Of a DNA stretch of 64,000 nt, positions 8,532-17,238 are shown piece after piece. The position numbers and the translations under genes are program-made. Under the pieces are notes generated by a model. It searched no databases and was not told the DNA's origin. It worked only from the letters and a program-made list of their open reading frames with translations. Source of the DNA: Rhodospirillales bacterium (GTDB taxonomy: Bacteria > Pseudomonadota > Alphaproteobacteria > Rhodospirillales > Shumkoniaceae). The first letter of the stretch is position 1; the number at the start of each line of letters is the position of its first letter. The DNA is taken from assembly GCA_028281785.1 (NCBI GenBank), contig JANQJG010000210.1, positions 1 through 64,000 on the forward strand, given 5' to 3'.

Positions 8532-10226
8532 CTAGTTTGTGAGAAGCGGATCGACCGTGTCGCCACGGAGGGTATCCGGCAAGAACGAATACTTGTGGAA
8601 GACGCCATAGCCGGCCGACGGCGCATAGTTGTCGTAGGACTGCCAGCGATAGGCAAAGACGGTTTCCGGGTACCAGAGCATGACCCGCGTCGGATAGCGC
8701 GTCTGGTACTCCTGCAGCTCATAGCTGACCTGCAAGCGTTTCTCGCGCGTGTCCGCCTCGTGCCAGCGCTCCACGATCTCCGCTTTTTCCTCGTCAAAAA
8801 TCATTTCGCGGTTTTTGTCGCCCCGGTAGAGGATGATCAGCATGTCCTGATCGGCGATACCGTGCGGGGTGATGTCGGCGATGCGAAGATCGAACTCGCG
8901 CGTACGCCACAATGCACTCATGGACCCCGGATCGATGGTCTCCACCCGGGTCTTGATTCCGACGGCCGCGAACTGCTCGACCAGCATCTCGCCGGCGCGC
9001 AGGAACAACGGCTGATTCGACGCGACCTTCAGGCTCCAGCTCATGGGCTTTCCGTCCGGCGTTTCGCGGAAACCATCGCCGTCCGTATCGACGTAGCCAC
9101 GCTCGTCGAGGATCGCCTTCGCCTTTTCCGGATCGTGGGGCGCGCTCAGGTCGGGCTTGGTCCAGAAGCTGTCCACATGGGGCCAGCCATGCTTGCCGGA
9201 TTTGCCCTGGCCGAGCATGACGCGCTCCAGCAACGGCTCGGGGTTGACGGCGAGCGTCACCGCGTTGCGGAGCTCGCGGTCGTCAAACGGTTTGCGGCTG
9301 ACATTGATATCCAGCCAGGCGCCCCACAGAGTAGGCGAGCTGACCAACTCCAGATCGTCGTCGTTTTTCCATTGCAGCACGAGTTCCGGCGGAACGGGAC
9401 GCGCGGCGCCGTCAATCTCGCCGGTCTTGAGCGCCGTGAACATGGTCTGCGGATCTTTGATCATCACCAGGTTCAAGCGCTTCACCACGGGCGCGCCGCG
9501 CCAGTAGTCCTCATTTGCCTCGAACTTGTAGAACTGATCGGCCTTGTAATCGACGATCCGGTAGGGTCCGGTGCCAATCCCCAGATCGGTGAAGGAGCGG
9601 GGGTCCTCTACCCCTTGCCACTGCGCCTTCTGGATGATCGGGAGGTCGGCCGCGGTGACGCGGTCGAAATTGGGCATCGGCATCTCGGATGTCAGGCGCA
9701 CCGTCAGACGGTCGATCACCTCGATCCCCACCATCCGCGGCACCGCGGAGGCATGGTGGGTCCAACGGTTGGCCGGCCCCTCGCGGTAGTACTCGAACGT
9801 GAAAGCCACGTCTTCGGCCGTGAAATCGGTGCCGTCATGCCATTTGACACCATCGCGAAGCTTGATTTCCCAAACCCTGGCGTCGTCGCTGATCTGGGTG
9901 ACGGAGGTGGCGAGCCAGTCCTCCGCCTTGCCCACATAGGGGGAAGGCTCGCGCAGCTTGTCGAAAACCAGCCACAGCACCCAGTCGTTCCAGGAGTTCC
10001 CGATGGTGTAGGTGGTGACGTTGCCCGCGCCGCTCCACATCGCGAGGGTCAGCTCCTCCGCGCTCTTGGGACCCTGATTGTCGGTCGCGCTCAGGAATTT
10101 TGCCGGCGGCACCGAAGCGCCGGATACCCCCGCTCCGGGGCTTTGTCCCGACGCTGTGGTGGAAATGAGCGCGATACCGGAGGTAAGGACCAGCGCCTTC
10201 CCCATACGTCGGATTAGCTGTCGCAT
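8532..10226 (-). CDS. ABC transporter substrate-binding protein, family 5 (SBP_bac_5)
   Basis: This 564-aa exported protein has a signal peptide at about residues 1-27, ending in 'TTASGQ'. The body shows family-5 signatures: 'WEIKLRDGVKWHDGTDFTAE', 'DVAFTFEYY', 'LGIGTGPYRIVDYK', 'FDDRELRNAVTLAVN' and 'AKAILDERGY'. It would capture the ligand in the periplasm for the permeases encoded next. It is the first gene of the operon, preceded by an AGGGG ribosome site and by a promoter/palindrome about 120 bp upstream. Family 5 includes peptide, nickel (NikA) and nickelophore (CntA) binders. The HupE and RcnA neighbours make a nickel or cobalt ligand the leading guess, but no metal-site residue can be assigned by eye. 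Confidence 0.88.
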   Translation of the reverse strand: MRQLIRRMGKALVLTSGIALISTTASGQSPGAGVSGASVPPAKFLSATDNQGPKSAEELTLAMWSGAGNVTTYTIGNSWNDWVLWLVFDKLREPSPYVGKAEDWLATSVTQISDDARVWEIKLRDGVKWHDGTDFTAEDVAFTFEYYREGPANRWTHHASAVPRMVGIEVIDRLTVRLTSEMPMPNFDRVTAADLPIIQKAQWQGVEDPRSFTDLGIGTGPYRIVDYKADQFYKFEANEDYWRGAPVVKRLNLVMIKDPQTMFTALKTGEIDGAARPVPPELVLQWKNDDDLELVSSPTLWGAWLDINVSRKPFDDRELRNAVTLAVNPEPLLERVMLGQGKSGKHGWPHVDSFWTKPDLSAPHDPEKAKAILDERGYVDTDGDGFRETPDGKPMSWSLKVASNQPLFLRAGEMLVEQFAAVGIKTRVETIDPGSMSALWRTREFDLRIADITPHGIADQDMLIILYRGDKNREMIFDEEKAEIVERWHEADTREKRLQVSYELQEYQTRYPTRVMLWYPETVFAYRWQSYDNYAPSAGYGVFHKYSFLPDTLRGDTVDPLLTN

Positions 10227-10335
10227 AGCAGAATTCCCCTGTTTGATGTTCCGTCCATCGCGGATGCCCTCGAATGCGTCGCAGCTTCCCGGGAACAGTG
10301 TTTACGGCCATCCAAAAACGCGAATGCGAGTCATC

Positions 10336-10374
10336 GTCATTCGCCATTGAATGACAGTCCGAGGCGCCCGTCAA
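10336..10374 (-). promoter_or_regulatory. Candidate promoter with overlapping palindromic operator for the metal-transport operon
   Basis: On the minus strand a TTGACG (10374-10369) is followed after 17 bp by TTCAAT (10351-10346), a plausible sigma-70 promoter. The -10 lies inside a perfect palindrome GTCATTC-6-GAATGAC (10336-10355). A second arm pair CGAATG/CATTCG (10321-10326, 10338-10343) overlaps it. The position, about 110-150 bp before the binding-protein ATG, suits repressor binding. No regulator is encoded beside it. Confidence 0.45.
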
Positions 10375-10517
10375 GACCTTACTGTTTATGTGGATAAGAA
10401 AACTGGGGCGGCTCAAACGAAGTGACGCTTATTCACCAACGCCCTTAACCGAATGAACCCCGTGGAGCGGATGTCAGCCCCGCCGGCGGCGGTGCCGTTC
10501 GAAAGGCGGGGAAAGTC

Positions 10518-11444
10518 TTAACCCGCCCTGCGATGGGACCGGAGGGTCTCCGAAACGTCGGCTTCGGAGCGGCGCGTCCAGACGTCCGCAAGGCGTCCCT
10601 GGAACGGCCCCTGGCTCTCGATGTTGAGGCTTGCCGCGACAGCGGCGAAACGGCCGCATTCCAGCGGGTCGTCACAGTCGCGCCGACGGGACATGTAGGC
10701 CGCCAGATAGGTGTCGCCGCAGCCGGTCGTATCGACGACTTCGCGCGGCGGCAGCGCTTCGATCTCGGTGACCTGGTCGCCGAAGGCGACCATTGATCCG
10801 CGGCTCGCCTTGGTCACGATGACCTCCGCGACACCCCGCCGCCGGATTTCCAGCAGCCCTTCGTGAACAGACGGTTCGCCGGAAAACGCCGCCATTTCCT
10901 GGTCGTCCGCCTGAAGCACATCGACCCCGGGAAGGACCTCATCGGTACCCGCCCGCAGGCTCGGCACGATCCGATGGTCCGTCACCTTTCGGGTCCACCC
11001 TTGAGCGTCGACGGCCAGGATGTCGGCCCGCGCGGCGCAATGACCGATCACCTCGAGATCGACATCGTTGTGGGAAAGCGGCCCGATATGGAAGACGCGG
11101 GCGCGAATCGGCGGAACGTCCTCCACCCGGATCGGCTCGGCCAAGCTATCGACACTTTGCGTTCGAATATCCGGGTTGTCGGCGGCATAGTCGTTGTGAA
11201 ACGTCGATGACGTGGCCGACGGCGAATTGAAAACCTGGATCCCGGCCGCGCGAAGCGACCCGAGGAGAACGTCTTCGTCTTCGCGCGCGACTCGTGTCAC
11301 CACGGCGCAGCGCAAGCCGAGCGCCCGGTAGACCCGGGTTGAGTAGTACGCGGTTCCGCCGGGCGTCGGGACCTGGCGAAGGCCCCCAACCAAGTTGATG
11401 TCACGCACGACATGGCCCACGACGCAAACGTCGAATTGCTCCAC
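10518..11444 (-). CDS. PfkB-family carbohydrate kinase
   Basis: This is a 308-aa cytoplasmic sugar-kinase-fold protein. The PfkB signature 2, DTTGCGDTYLAAYM, lies at about residues 238-251 with the catalytic aspartate of GCGD. An early 'VVGHVVRDINLVGG' strand and 'PTPGGTAYYST' form the substrate side. It would phosphorylate a sugar or nucleoside hydroxyl with ATP. The start is GTG, with AGAGGGG upstream; no in-frame ATG gives a better N-terminus. It is 291 bp from the binding-protein gene and 124 bp from the cyclase gene, so it is probably its own unit. The physiological substrate cannot be named. Confidence 0.85.
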   Translation of the reverse strand: MEQFDVCVVGHVVRDINLVGGLRQVPTPGGTAYYSTRVYRALGLRCAVVTRVAREDEDVLLGSLRAAGIQVFNSPSATSSTFHNDYAADNPDIRTQSVDSLAEPIRVEDVPPIRARVFHIGPLSHNDVDLEVIGHCAARADILAVDAQGWTRKVTDHRIVPSLRAGTDEVLPGVDVLQADDQEMAAFSGEPSVHEGLLEIRRRGVAEVIVTKASRGSMVAFGDQVTEIEALPPREVVDTTGCGDTYLAAYMSRRRDCDDPLECGRFAAVAASLNIESQGPFQGRLADVWTRRSEADVSETLRSHRRAG

Positions 11445-11568
11445 CGCTCTACCCCTCTATGCGGAAAGATGCGAACCGCCGCGCGCCATGGGGCTCGGAT
11501 CGGCCCACCCGACGCATCAGCTCTTTGTATGCCATGACTGGCGTTTTAGGGGAGTCTCAACACTCGGA

Positions 11569-13260
11569 TCAAGGGAGGACGTGAAAGACGGGGACCGGCG
11601 CGCTGCGTCCGCGTATGGGGATCTCACCCATGCTCTCGAAGCGGAAGCGGTCCCGGACCAGATCCCGGGTCGCCTCGGAGACCAGGATGCGGGTTCCCAT
11701 CTCCTTGTTGAGCGCTTCCAGCCGGGCCGCGAGATTCACCGTGTCTCCATGCACGGTGTAGCTCAGACGATCCCCGGCCCCGATCGATCCCGCGACGACA
11801 TTGCCGCTGTTGATGCCGATTCGCGTGACCAGCTCGACGCCGCCGTCGAAGCGGTGGGCCTGGAGCCGCTTCTGGATTTCGAGCGCGGTACGGATCGCGC
11901 TCGCCGCGTGATCGGCGTCGGCCACCGGTACGTTGTAGGTCACGAGCATGGCGTCGCCCTGGAACTGATTGACCACGCCGCCGAAGGAATCGATGACCTC
12001 GACGAGAAGTGAGAAGTACGCGTTGAGCATCGCCACGAGCTGCTTGGGGGGCATGGCTTCGCAGATCGCCGTGAAGCCCTGGATGTCCGTGTAGAGCACG
12101 GTAGCCATGCGCAGCTCCGGGGCGAAGGAATCGCGATCCTTCAGGATGGCGGCGGCAACGCTCTCGGGGACGTATTTGCCGAAGGTTTCACGGATGAACT
12201 CGCGTTCCTTGAGGCCGTCGGCCATGCGGTTCAGGCTGCGGGCGAGATGGCCGATTTCGTCCTCCTGCCGCAAATGGACCGGCTCGTCGTAGCGGCCCTT
12301 CTCGATGCGCTGCGCGAACCGATCGAGCGCCTGAACCGGGCGCGAGACCGTGCGCGCGATGAGATTGGCGAGCACCACCGAAACGGAGAGCGCGACGATG
12401 GTGAGAAGAAACAGCACGAGGCGAAGGCGGAAAAACGGGGCCATGGCCTCTTCCCGAGAGCGCTGAAGAACCGCGTTGAAGGTTCCCTGCTCGCGGCTGT
12501 CGAGGGCCGTGATCAGGGTAACGAAGGCCTCGCCGCCGATGTCCAGGCCGAAGCTTCGATCGAGCGGCGGCCGTCGGTCCGAAAGAAGGTCCCCGAGCCG
12601 CGACCGCAAGGGGATGGGCAGGGTCGACGCGTAATCCGTCCAGCCACCCTCGGCGGTGCGCCAGAACAGCGAGACCTGAGAGCGCGTATCCTCCTGCAGC
12701 TCCCTGGCGAATCGGTCGTCGACCAGGAACCCGACATGGATCCAGGCCACCGGCAGCGGCGCCAAAACCGGCACCGTCACCATGCGATGGGGACTGCGAT
12801 CCAGAAACAAGACGCCCGAGGACTCCAGCTCGTCGCTGTCCTCCGCGGCGGCGATCAGCGCGGCGAAAGCCTGGGGATCCAGGTCTGTTCTCTCGGGAAT
12901 TGTATGGGCGATGATGTCGGCGCCATCCACCGAAGTTACGGCCATGGCGTCAGCGCCGATCCGACGCTGATGGTTGGCGAGGGCGGACTGGATGGTTTTG
13001 GCGTCGCGTGTCGCCAGCACCTGTTTGAACGCGAAATCCCCGGAGAGAAGCCGGGCGGCGACTCGGAGCTCGTGGCTTCGGGTCGCGATCTGGCGGGCGA
13101 ACTGGCGGGCGGTGACCTCGAGGGCTTCGTCGATGAGCCGCCGGGCGTTCAGGGCATTGGCGAGATCGACCGTGACGAGGACACCGGCCTGAACAAGCAC
13201 GATCAAACCAAGGAAAAAGACGAGGATGCGGCTGCGGAAGCTCCGGAACCTCATATCCAT
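11569..13260 (-). CDS. Membrane-bound class III adenylate/guanylate cyclase with extracytoplasmic sensor and HAMP domain
   Basis: This is a 563-aa protein. TM1 spans about 12-32, an extracytoplasmic sensor 35-275, TM2 278-298, HAMP 298-350 and a class III cyclase domain 375-560. Two metal-binding aspartates are visible (TDIQGFTAI at about 392, FQGDAM at about 436), as is the transition-state pair in 'DTVNLAARLE' (N509, R513), so the enzyme should be active. It would make cAMP or, less often, cGMP in response to a periplasmic signal passed through HAMP. It lies 61 bp downstream of the cupredoxin-like gene in the same direction, so the two are probably co-transcribed. The sensor domain resembles a Cache-like fold, but I cannot assign a ligand. 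Confidence 0.88.
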   Translation of the reverse strand: MDMRFRSFRSRILVFFLGLIVLVQAGVLVTVDLANALNARRLIDEALEVTARQFARQIATRSHELRVAARLLSGDFAFKQVLATRDAKTIQSALANHQRRIGADAMAVTSVDGADIIAHTIPERTDLDPQAFAALIAAAEDSDELESSGVLFLDRSPHRMVTVPVLAPLPVAWIHVGFLVDDRFARELQEDTRSQVSLFWRTAEGGWTDYASTLPIPLRSRLGDLLSDRRPPLDRSFGLDIGGEAFVTLITALDSREQGTFNAVLQRSREEAMAPFFRLRLVLFLLTIVALSVSVVLANLIARTVSRPVQALDRFAQRIEKGRYDEPVHLRQEDEIGHLARSLNRMADGLKEREFIRETFGKYVPESVAAAILKDRDSFAPELRMATVLYTDIQGFTAICEAMPPKQLVAMLNAYFSLLVEVIDSFGGVVNQFQGDAMLVTYNVPVADADHAASAIRTALEIQKRLQAHRFDGGVELVTRIGINSGNVVAGSIGAGDRLSYTVHGDTVNLAARLEALNKEMGTRILVSEATRDLVRDRFRFESMGEIPIRGRSAPVPVFHVLP

Positions 13261-13321
13261 CGCCGACCGCCTTGGGTACCTCCAGCACGGGGCGGAGAGG
13301 ACACGGCCGAGGTTCGCCCCG

Positions 13322-14029
13322 TCAGAGCGGCGAGGGCGGACGCCATATCCTCTCCGGGCGGAGGCGAACGGAGAAACGGAGCGCCTGGTCCTCGCCCCCG
13401 ACGGCGATGGTCCGGGTCACCGCGCTCGTGGAGCCCTTCAATCCCGGATGCCAGACCTGAACGCGGTACTCCCCCGGTTCGAGGTCGCGAATTGTCGCCG
13501 CGCCGGCTGTTCGGGTGACGGCGTAGTGCGGCGTATCGAGGACGAGCAAATAGGCCACCATCCAGTCATGGATGTTGCACCCCAGCGTCACCACGCCCGA
13601 CCGATCGAACAGTACGGGATCATATGGTTCCCCCTTGTAGAGGGGGAGTTCGAAGGTTTTGGCGGGAGAAAAGGAATAGACGTGATGGGCGACACGGTCG
13701 TTGTTGGGGAACCGGACCCTGGTTCCGCGTTGAACCGCCGACACGAACGGGCGAAATACCATCGAGGCCTGCTCGACGATGGCGGTTTTCGATGCTTCGG
13801 CCGAGGAATCCGCCTTCCCCAATGGGGTCGCATGGACCACCGCTTCGGCCAAGGGTTGGCCGCGCTCGTTCACCACTTCGACCTCAAGACCGGCACCTGG
13901 AGCCGTGTCCACCTGGCCGAGGAACAGGGCACCGATTATGAGAGCCTGTTTGAGAAGGCCCGCCCGAACCCGCTTCGCCCCAGATCCACCGCCGGGGGCC
14001 GCGGCCTGAATGGGTCCCAAGTGACGCAT
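13322..14029 (-). CDS. Exported cupredoxin-like protein of the 'methylamine utilization protein' type
   Basis: This 235-aa protein has a hydrophobic export segment at about residues 25-46. It has a carboxypeptidase-regulatory-like beta stretch ('VVNERGQPLAEAVVHATP') and a plastocyanin-like core with a full type-1 copper ligand set: His in 'RVAHHVYSF', then Cys, His and Met in 'LGCNIHDWM'. Such proteins are often labelled MauL-like, although no methylamine dehydrogenase genes are present here. It would act in the periplasm. A GGGGAGAAACG ribosome site supports the ATG. The downstream cyclase gene may sense a signal linked to this protein. Confidence 0.75.
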   Translation of the reverse strand: MRHLGPIQAAAPGGGSGAKRVRAGLLKQALIIGALFLGQVDTAPGAGLEVEVVNERGQPLAEAVVHATPLGKADSSAEASKTAIVEQASMVFRPFVSAVQRGTRVRFPNNDRVAHHVYSFSPAKTFELPLYKGEPYDPVLFDRSGVVTLGCNIHDWMVAYLLVLDTPHYAVTRTAGAATIRDLEPGEYRVQVWHPGLKGSTSAVTRTIAVGGEDQALRFSVRLRPERIWRPPSPL

Positions 14030-14420
14030 CGTTTCTCCCCTCCTTTCCGGCCGTGCGACGCAAGGCCGGAATGGCGCGTTTGCTTTTGCTTACCTGAGAC
14101 TCTAGGGCCGGAGCGGGAGGGGAAAAAATCACTACGCTTCAATTCGAAGTGAGACGAACCCAGCGCCGGACAAAGGAATAACTCCAAGATCCCAGTGTAC
14201 ATATCTTCGAAGGGTGATTGCGAATGACAGAAGTTAAAAAAGGGGTGCGGGGCGATGGCAGTCGTTGGCCGTCTCACCCTTGGCGCCGTGACCCGGCATA
14301 TGGAGCTGACAACCAAGGGCGAAGGCCCGTCCTAACCGAGCGAGCGCCCGACCTCCGTTGACTGTCCGAGCGGGCCTTGTCAGTCTGTTCGCGGACAGCC
14401 CGGAGCGCGGTTGGGGCACC
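14030..14420. other. Divergent intergenic region between cupredoxin-like and ECF sigma genes
   Basis: These 391 bp separate two divergent units and must hold promoters for both. No open frame here looks real. A TTGACT at 14358-14363 lies close to the sigma gene, but I could not pair it with a convincing -10 element. The stretch around 14125-14245 is somewhat richer in A and T than the genes. A TTG at 14358 could extend the sigma protein by 21 residues, but that extension does not resemble the family. Confidence 0.5.
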
Positions 14421-14930
14421 ATGGACGAACGGGATGCGATCAGTGCGGAGATCCCCTCGCTCAGGCGATACGCGCGAGCTCTGCTTAGCGATCCGGTAGC
14501 CGCCGAAGACCTTGTTCAGGATTGCTTGGAACGCGCGCTATCCCGGCTCCATTTGTTCCGCCCGGACACCAGCATGCGAACCTGGCTGTTCACGATCATG
14601 CACAACATTCACGCCAACGCGGCTCGCCGCCGATCCAAACGGCCCGATACGGCTCCTCTCGACGGAGCGACCGAGAACCGGGCCGGAGTACGCCACGGTC
14701 AGGAGGACGCGGTTGCGTTGCGGGACCTCTCCAGGGCGCTTCGGGAGCTTCCGTCGGAGCAGCGCGCGGTCGTGCTTCTCGTCGGGCTGGAGGACATGTC
14801 CTACAGGCAGGTCGCCGAGGTGCTCGACGTGCCTATCGGCACGGTCATGTCGCGGCTGTCGCGCGGGCGCGAGCGGCTCCGCCGGTCAATGGAGGGCGAT
14901 GACACGCCCGTCCTGAGGAGGATCAAGTGA
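14421..14930 (+). CDS. ECF-type RNA polymerase sigma factor
   Basis: This 169-aa sigma-70-family protein has region 2 ('IPSLRRYARALLSDP', 'AEDLVQDCLERAL', 'MRTWLFTIMHNIHANAARR') and region 4 ('LRELPSEQRAVVLLVGLED', 'SYRQVAEVLDVPIGTVMSRL'). These recognise the -10 and -35 elements of target promoters. The ATG at 14421 is preferred because the family begins just before 'IPSLRRYARAL'. Its stop overlaps the GTG start of the anti-sigma gene by 4 bp, the classic sigma/anti-sigma arrangement. It is probably held inactive at the membrane until an envelope signal arrives. Target genes cannot be told from this sequence. Confidence 0.92.
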   Translation: MDERDAISAEIPSLRRYARALLSDPVAAEDLVQDCLERALSRLHLFRPDTSMRTWLFTIMHNIHANAARRRSKRPDTAPLDGATENRAGVRHGQEDAVALRDLSRALRELPSEQRAVVLLVGLEDMSYRQVAEVLDVPIGTVMSRLSRGRERLRRSMEGDDTPVLRRIK

Positions 14931-15697
14931 CGATCCCGCGTCCCATCGGCGAGCCGGAGCTTCATGCCTATGTAGACGGTGAACTGGACGCCGACGACCG
15001 CGCCGAGGTGGAGGCCTGGCTCGCGGATCATCCGCAGGACGCGGCGCGCGTCGAGGCCTATCGGAACCAGAAACGCCAGCTGCACGCGCTTTATGACAGC
15101 GTGCGGGAAGAGGGCATTCCGGCGCGCATGACGGCGCTTTTCTCGCGGCGCAAGACTCCGGCGCGGTCGATATCCTGGATGCGGATAGCTGCTTCCATAC
15201 TGCTCCTCGCCCTTGGCGGTCTGGCCGGGTGGGGCTCGCACGGCATCTGGCAGGCGCGACAGGATGAGCGCTTCGCCTTCGTCGAAAGGGCGTTGGGCGC
15301 GCATATCGTCTATGTCCGCGAGGCCCGCCATGCGGTCGAGGTTGGCGCCGACGAGGAGGACCATCTCGTCGCTTGGCTGTCCAAGCGCCTCGGGCATCCG
15401 CTCAAGGCGCCGAAACTCGGCGACGCGGGGTTTGAGCTCGTCGGCGGCCGGCTGCTGGCCGATGGGGCGGCGCCGGCGGCCCAGTTCATGTACGAAAACG
15501 CCGCCGGTCAGCGGGTGACGGTCTATCTGCGCACGGGGCGCGACGGCACCGACACCGCCTTTCGTTTCCTGGCGCGGAATGGCGTGTCCGCCTTCTACTG
15601 GGCGGACGGCCCCTTCGCCTATGCCCTGATCGGCAAGATGCCGCGCGACGACCTGATCGGCCTCGCAAGGCTGACCTATCGGGACGTGGAAGGCTGA
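14927..15697 (+). CDS. Anti-sigma factor, single-pass membrane protein
   Basis: This 256-aa protein has an N-terminal sigma-binding region (PELHAYVDGELDADDR, about 8-45) and one membrane segment (about 88-105, 'AASILLLALGGLAGW'). A periplasmic domain of about 150 residues contains 'GFELVGGRLLADG' and 'YLRTGRDG', as in RsiW/FecR-unrelated 'transmembrane transcriptional regulator' anti-sigmas. The N-terminal region has no HxxxCxxC zinc motif. The GTG start overlaps the sigma factor stop (GTGA), which couples their translation. It should sequester the sigma factor at the inner membrane. Confidence 0.88.
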   Translation: MTIPRPIGEPELHAYVDGELDADDRAEVEAWLADHPQDAARVEAYRNQKRQLHALYDSVREEGIPARMTALFSRRKTPARSISWMRIAASILLLALGGLAGWGSHGIWQARQDERFAFVERALGAHIVYVREARHAVEVGADEEDHLVAWLSKRLGHPLKAPKLGDAGFELVGGRLLADGAAPAAQFMYENAAGQRVTVYLRTGRDGTDTAFRFLARNGVSAFYWADGPFAYALIGKMPRDDLIGLARLTYRDVEG

Positions 15698-15738
15698 CGG
15701 CCAGCGCCCGATCCGAAGAGATCCGAGGAGACGCCGTT

Positions 15739-16176
15739 ATGACTGATCGTGCGCGAGACCTCGCCCTCGCCTTTTCCGCCGGAAGCCTTGGCGGCCTCGC
15801 CAACAGCCTCGTCGCCTGGCTGTTCGGAGCCCTGAGCGTGACGGCTGCCCTCGGCGTCTCCCTCGCGCCGGACCTGACACCCGGCTGGCTCTATCCCCGC
15901 CTCGTCTGGGGAGGCCTTTGGGCGGTCCTGTTCGTCCTGCCCATTCTGGAGCGGTCCTCGTGGTGGGTTCGGGGATTGGCCTTCAGCTTGGGGCCTACCG
16001 CGGTTCAGCTCTTCATCGTGTTTCCGTTTCAGGCGGTGAAGGGCATACTGGGTCTGGACCTCGGGCTGCTCACCCCGATCTTCGTAATCCTACTCAACGC
16101 CGTTTGGGGGCTGGTCGCTGCGGCTGCATTCGACGCTCTTCAAGCTCCTCGACGCTCCGCGGCCAATCCTTCTTGA
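15739..16176 (+). CDS. Small four-helix membrane protein, unknown function
   Basis: This 145-aa protein has about four hydrophobic segments: '[19 protein letters not shown]', '[16 protein letters not shown]', '[19 protein letters not shown]' and '[19 protein letters not shown]'. An AGGAG ribosome site lies before the ATG. It follows the anti-sigma gene after 41 bp and may belong to that regulon unit. Its last 83 bases overlap the convergent glycosylase gene on the other strand. I do not recognise the family. Confidence 0.7.
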   Translation: MTDRARDLALAFSAGSLGGLANSLVAWLFGALSVTAALGVSLAPDLTPGWLYPRLVWGGLWAVLFVLPILERSSWWVRGLAFSLGPTAVQLFIVFPFQAVKGILGLDLGLLTPIFVILLNAVWGLVAAAAFDALQAPRRSAANPS

Positions 16177-17020
16177 GCAGGCGGGACAGGGCCCGGTCCG
16201 CCAGCAGCTTGCCGTCGGTCTGGCAGCGCGGGCAGTAGTTGGTTTCGTTGGTGGCATAGACGATGCGCTGGATCGGGGTTCCACAATCCGGGCAAGGCCG
16301 GCGGTAGCGACCATGCACGGCCATTTCCTCGCGAAAGGCCGTCACCTTCTCGGGAAACCCCTCTCCTGTCTCGGACCGCAGACGCTCGATCCAGATCTGC
16401 AGGGTTTCGCATGTCGCCGCGTGGAGGCGGGCGGTCTCCTCCTCGCTCAGCGTCTGGCTCATGCGGATGGGCGAGAGCCGGGCCCGATGCAGGATCTCGT
16501 CCGAATAGGCGTTGCCGATGCCGCTGAACAGCCGGGGATCGGTGAGCATGCGCTTAAGTGTATGATTTTCGATCCGCATCGTATCTTTAAATGCCTGAAG
16601 CTTCGAGCCGAGGACTTCCATGCCGCCGGGGTCATGGGCGCGCAGCGCCTCCTCGCCCCGCACCAGGTGCAGAGAGGCCCGCTTTTTCGATCCGGCTTCC
16701 GTCAGGAGCAGCGACCCCCGCGGGAAATCGAAAGCCGCGAGCTGATACCGTCCCGCGAGCTTGACGCCCGGGGGCCGCCAGTGAAGCCGCCCCGCGATCA
16801 TCAAGTGCAGGACCAGATGGAGTTCCTCCTCGAGCCCTATGACAAGGCGCTTGCCCAGCCGACGCAACCCCGTGACGCGTTTGCCCTGGGCGGCGGCAAG
16901 GGGCGGCTCGACCGAGCGCAGCAGGAACGGGCTGGCCGTACGCACAGCTTCCAATGGCTCGCCGAGGACGCGGCGCTCAAGGGCTTCGAGATAGACCGTG
17001 ATGTCGGGCAGCTCCGGCAT
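16094..17020 (-). CDS. Formamidopyrimidine-DNA glycosylase family (Fpg/MutM-like) base-excision enzyme
   Basis: This 308-aa protein starts [10 protein letters not shown], which gives the N-terminal catalytic proline (Pro2 after Met removal) and Glu3. The H2TH DNA-binding region ('[20 protein letters not shown]') is followed by a complete C-x2-C-x16-C-x2-C zinc finger (CPDCG...CPRCQ). It would remove oxidised purines from DNA and cut the strand by beta/delta elimination. It has about 35 extra basic and acidic residues beyond the zinc finger ('[17 protein letters not shown]'), not seen in standard Fpg, and is longer than the usual 270-290 aa. The 3' end overlaps the convergent membrane-protein gene by 83 bp. 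It may be a second, specialised Fpg/Nei paralogue of the genome. Confidence 0.88.
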   Translation of the reverse strand: MPELPDITVYLEALERRVLGEPLEAVRTASPFLLRSVEPPLAAAQGKRVTGLRRLGKRLVIGLEEELHLVLHLMIAGRLHWRPPGVKLAGRYQLAAFDFPRGSLLLTEAGSKKRASLHLVRGEEALRAHDPGGMEVLGSKLQAFKDTMRIENHTLKRMLTDPRLFSGIGNAYSDEILHRARLSPIRMSQTLSEEETARLHAATCETLQIWIERLRSETGEGFPEKVTAFREEMAVHGRYRRPCPDCGTPIQRIVYATNETNYCPRCQTDGKLLADRALSRLLKKDWPRSVEELEERRMQPQRPAPKRR

Positions 17021-17238
17021 AACAAAGGAGATCTAGTGACGAAGGGATGGCGTCATCAAGCGCCGAGGCCCATGCCTCGGACTCGTGCCCGGCCTGAAGA
17101 ACGGACGTATTCGTCCAAGTTAAAGGAAAAAACCTTCCTTACCAGTTGTGGTAGTTTTCCGGAGCCGATACCTGCTCGGCCGGACCAGGGTCACGTCGTC
17201 GCGATGCCGCGACGGCAATTGGCCGCCGATCAAGCCGG

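Noticed and set aside
8595-10217. Plus-strand open frame of 540 codons opposite the family-5 binding protein
   Set aside because: The binding-protein reading has a signal peptide and family motifs; the opposite frame has none.
13322-14029. Methylamine utilization pathway suggested by the MauL-like protein
   Set aside because: No methylamine dehydrogenase subunits, amicyanin or MauE/D/G genes are present; only the family label points that way.
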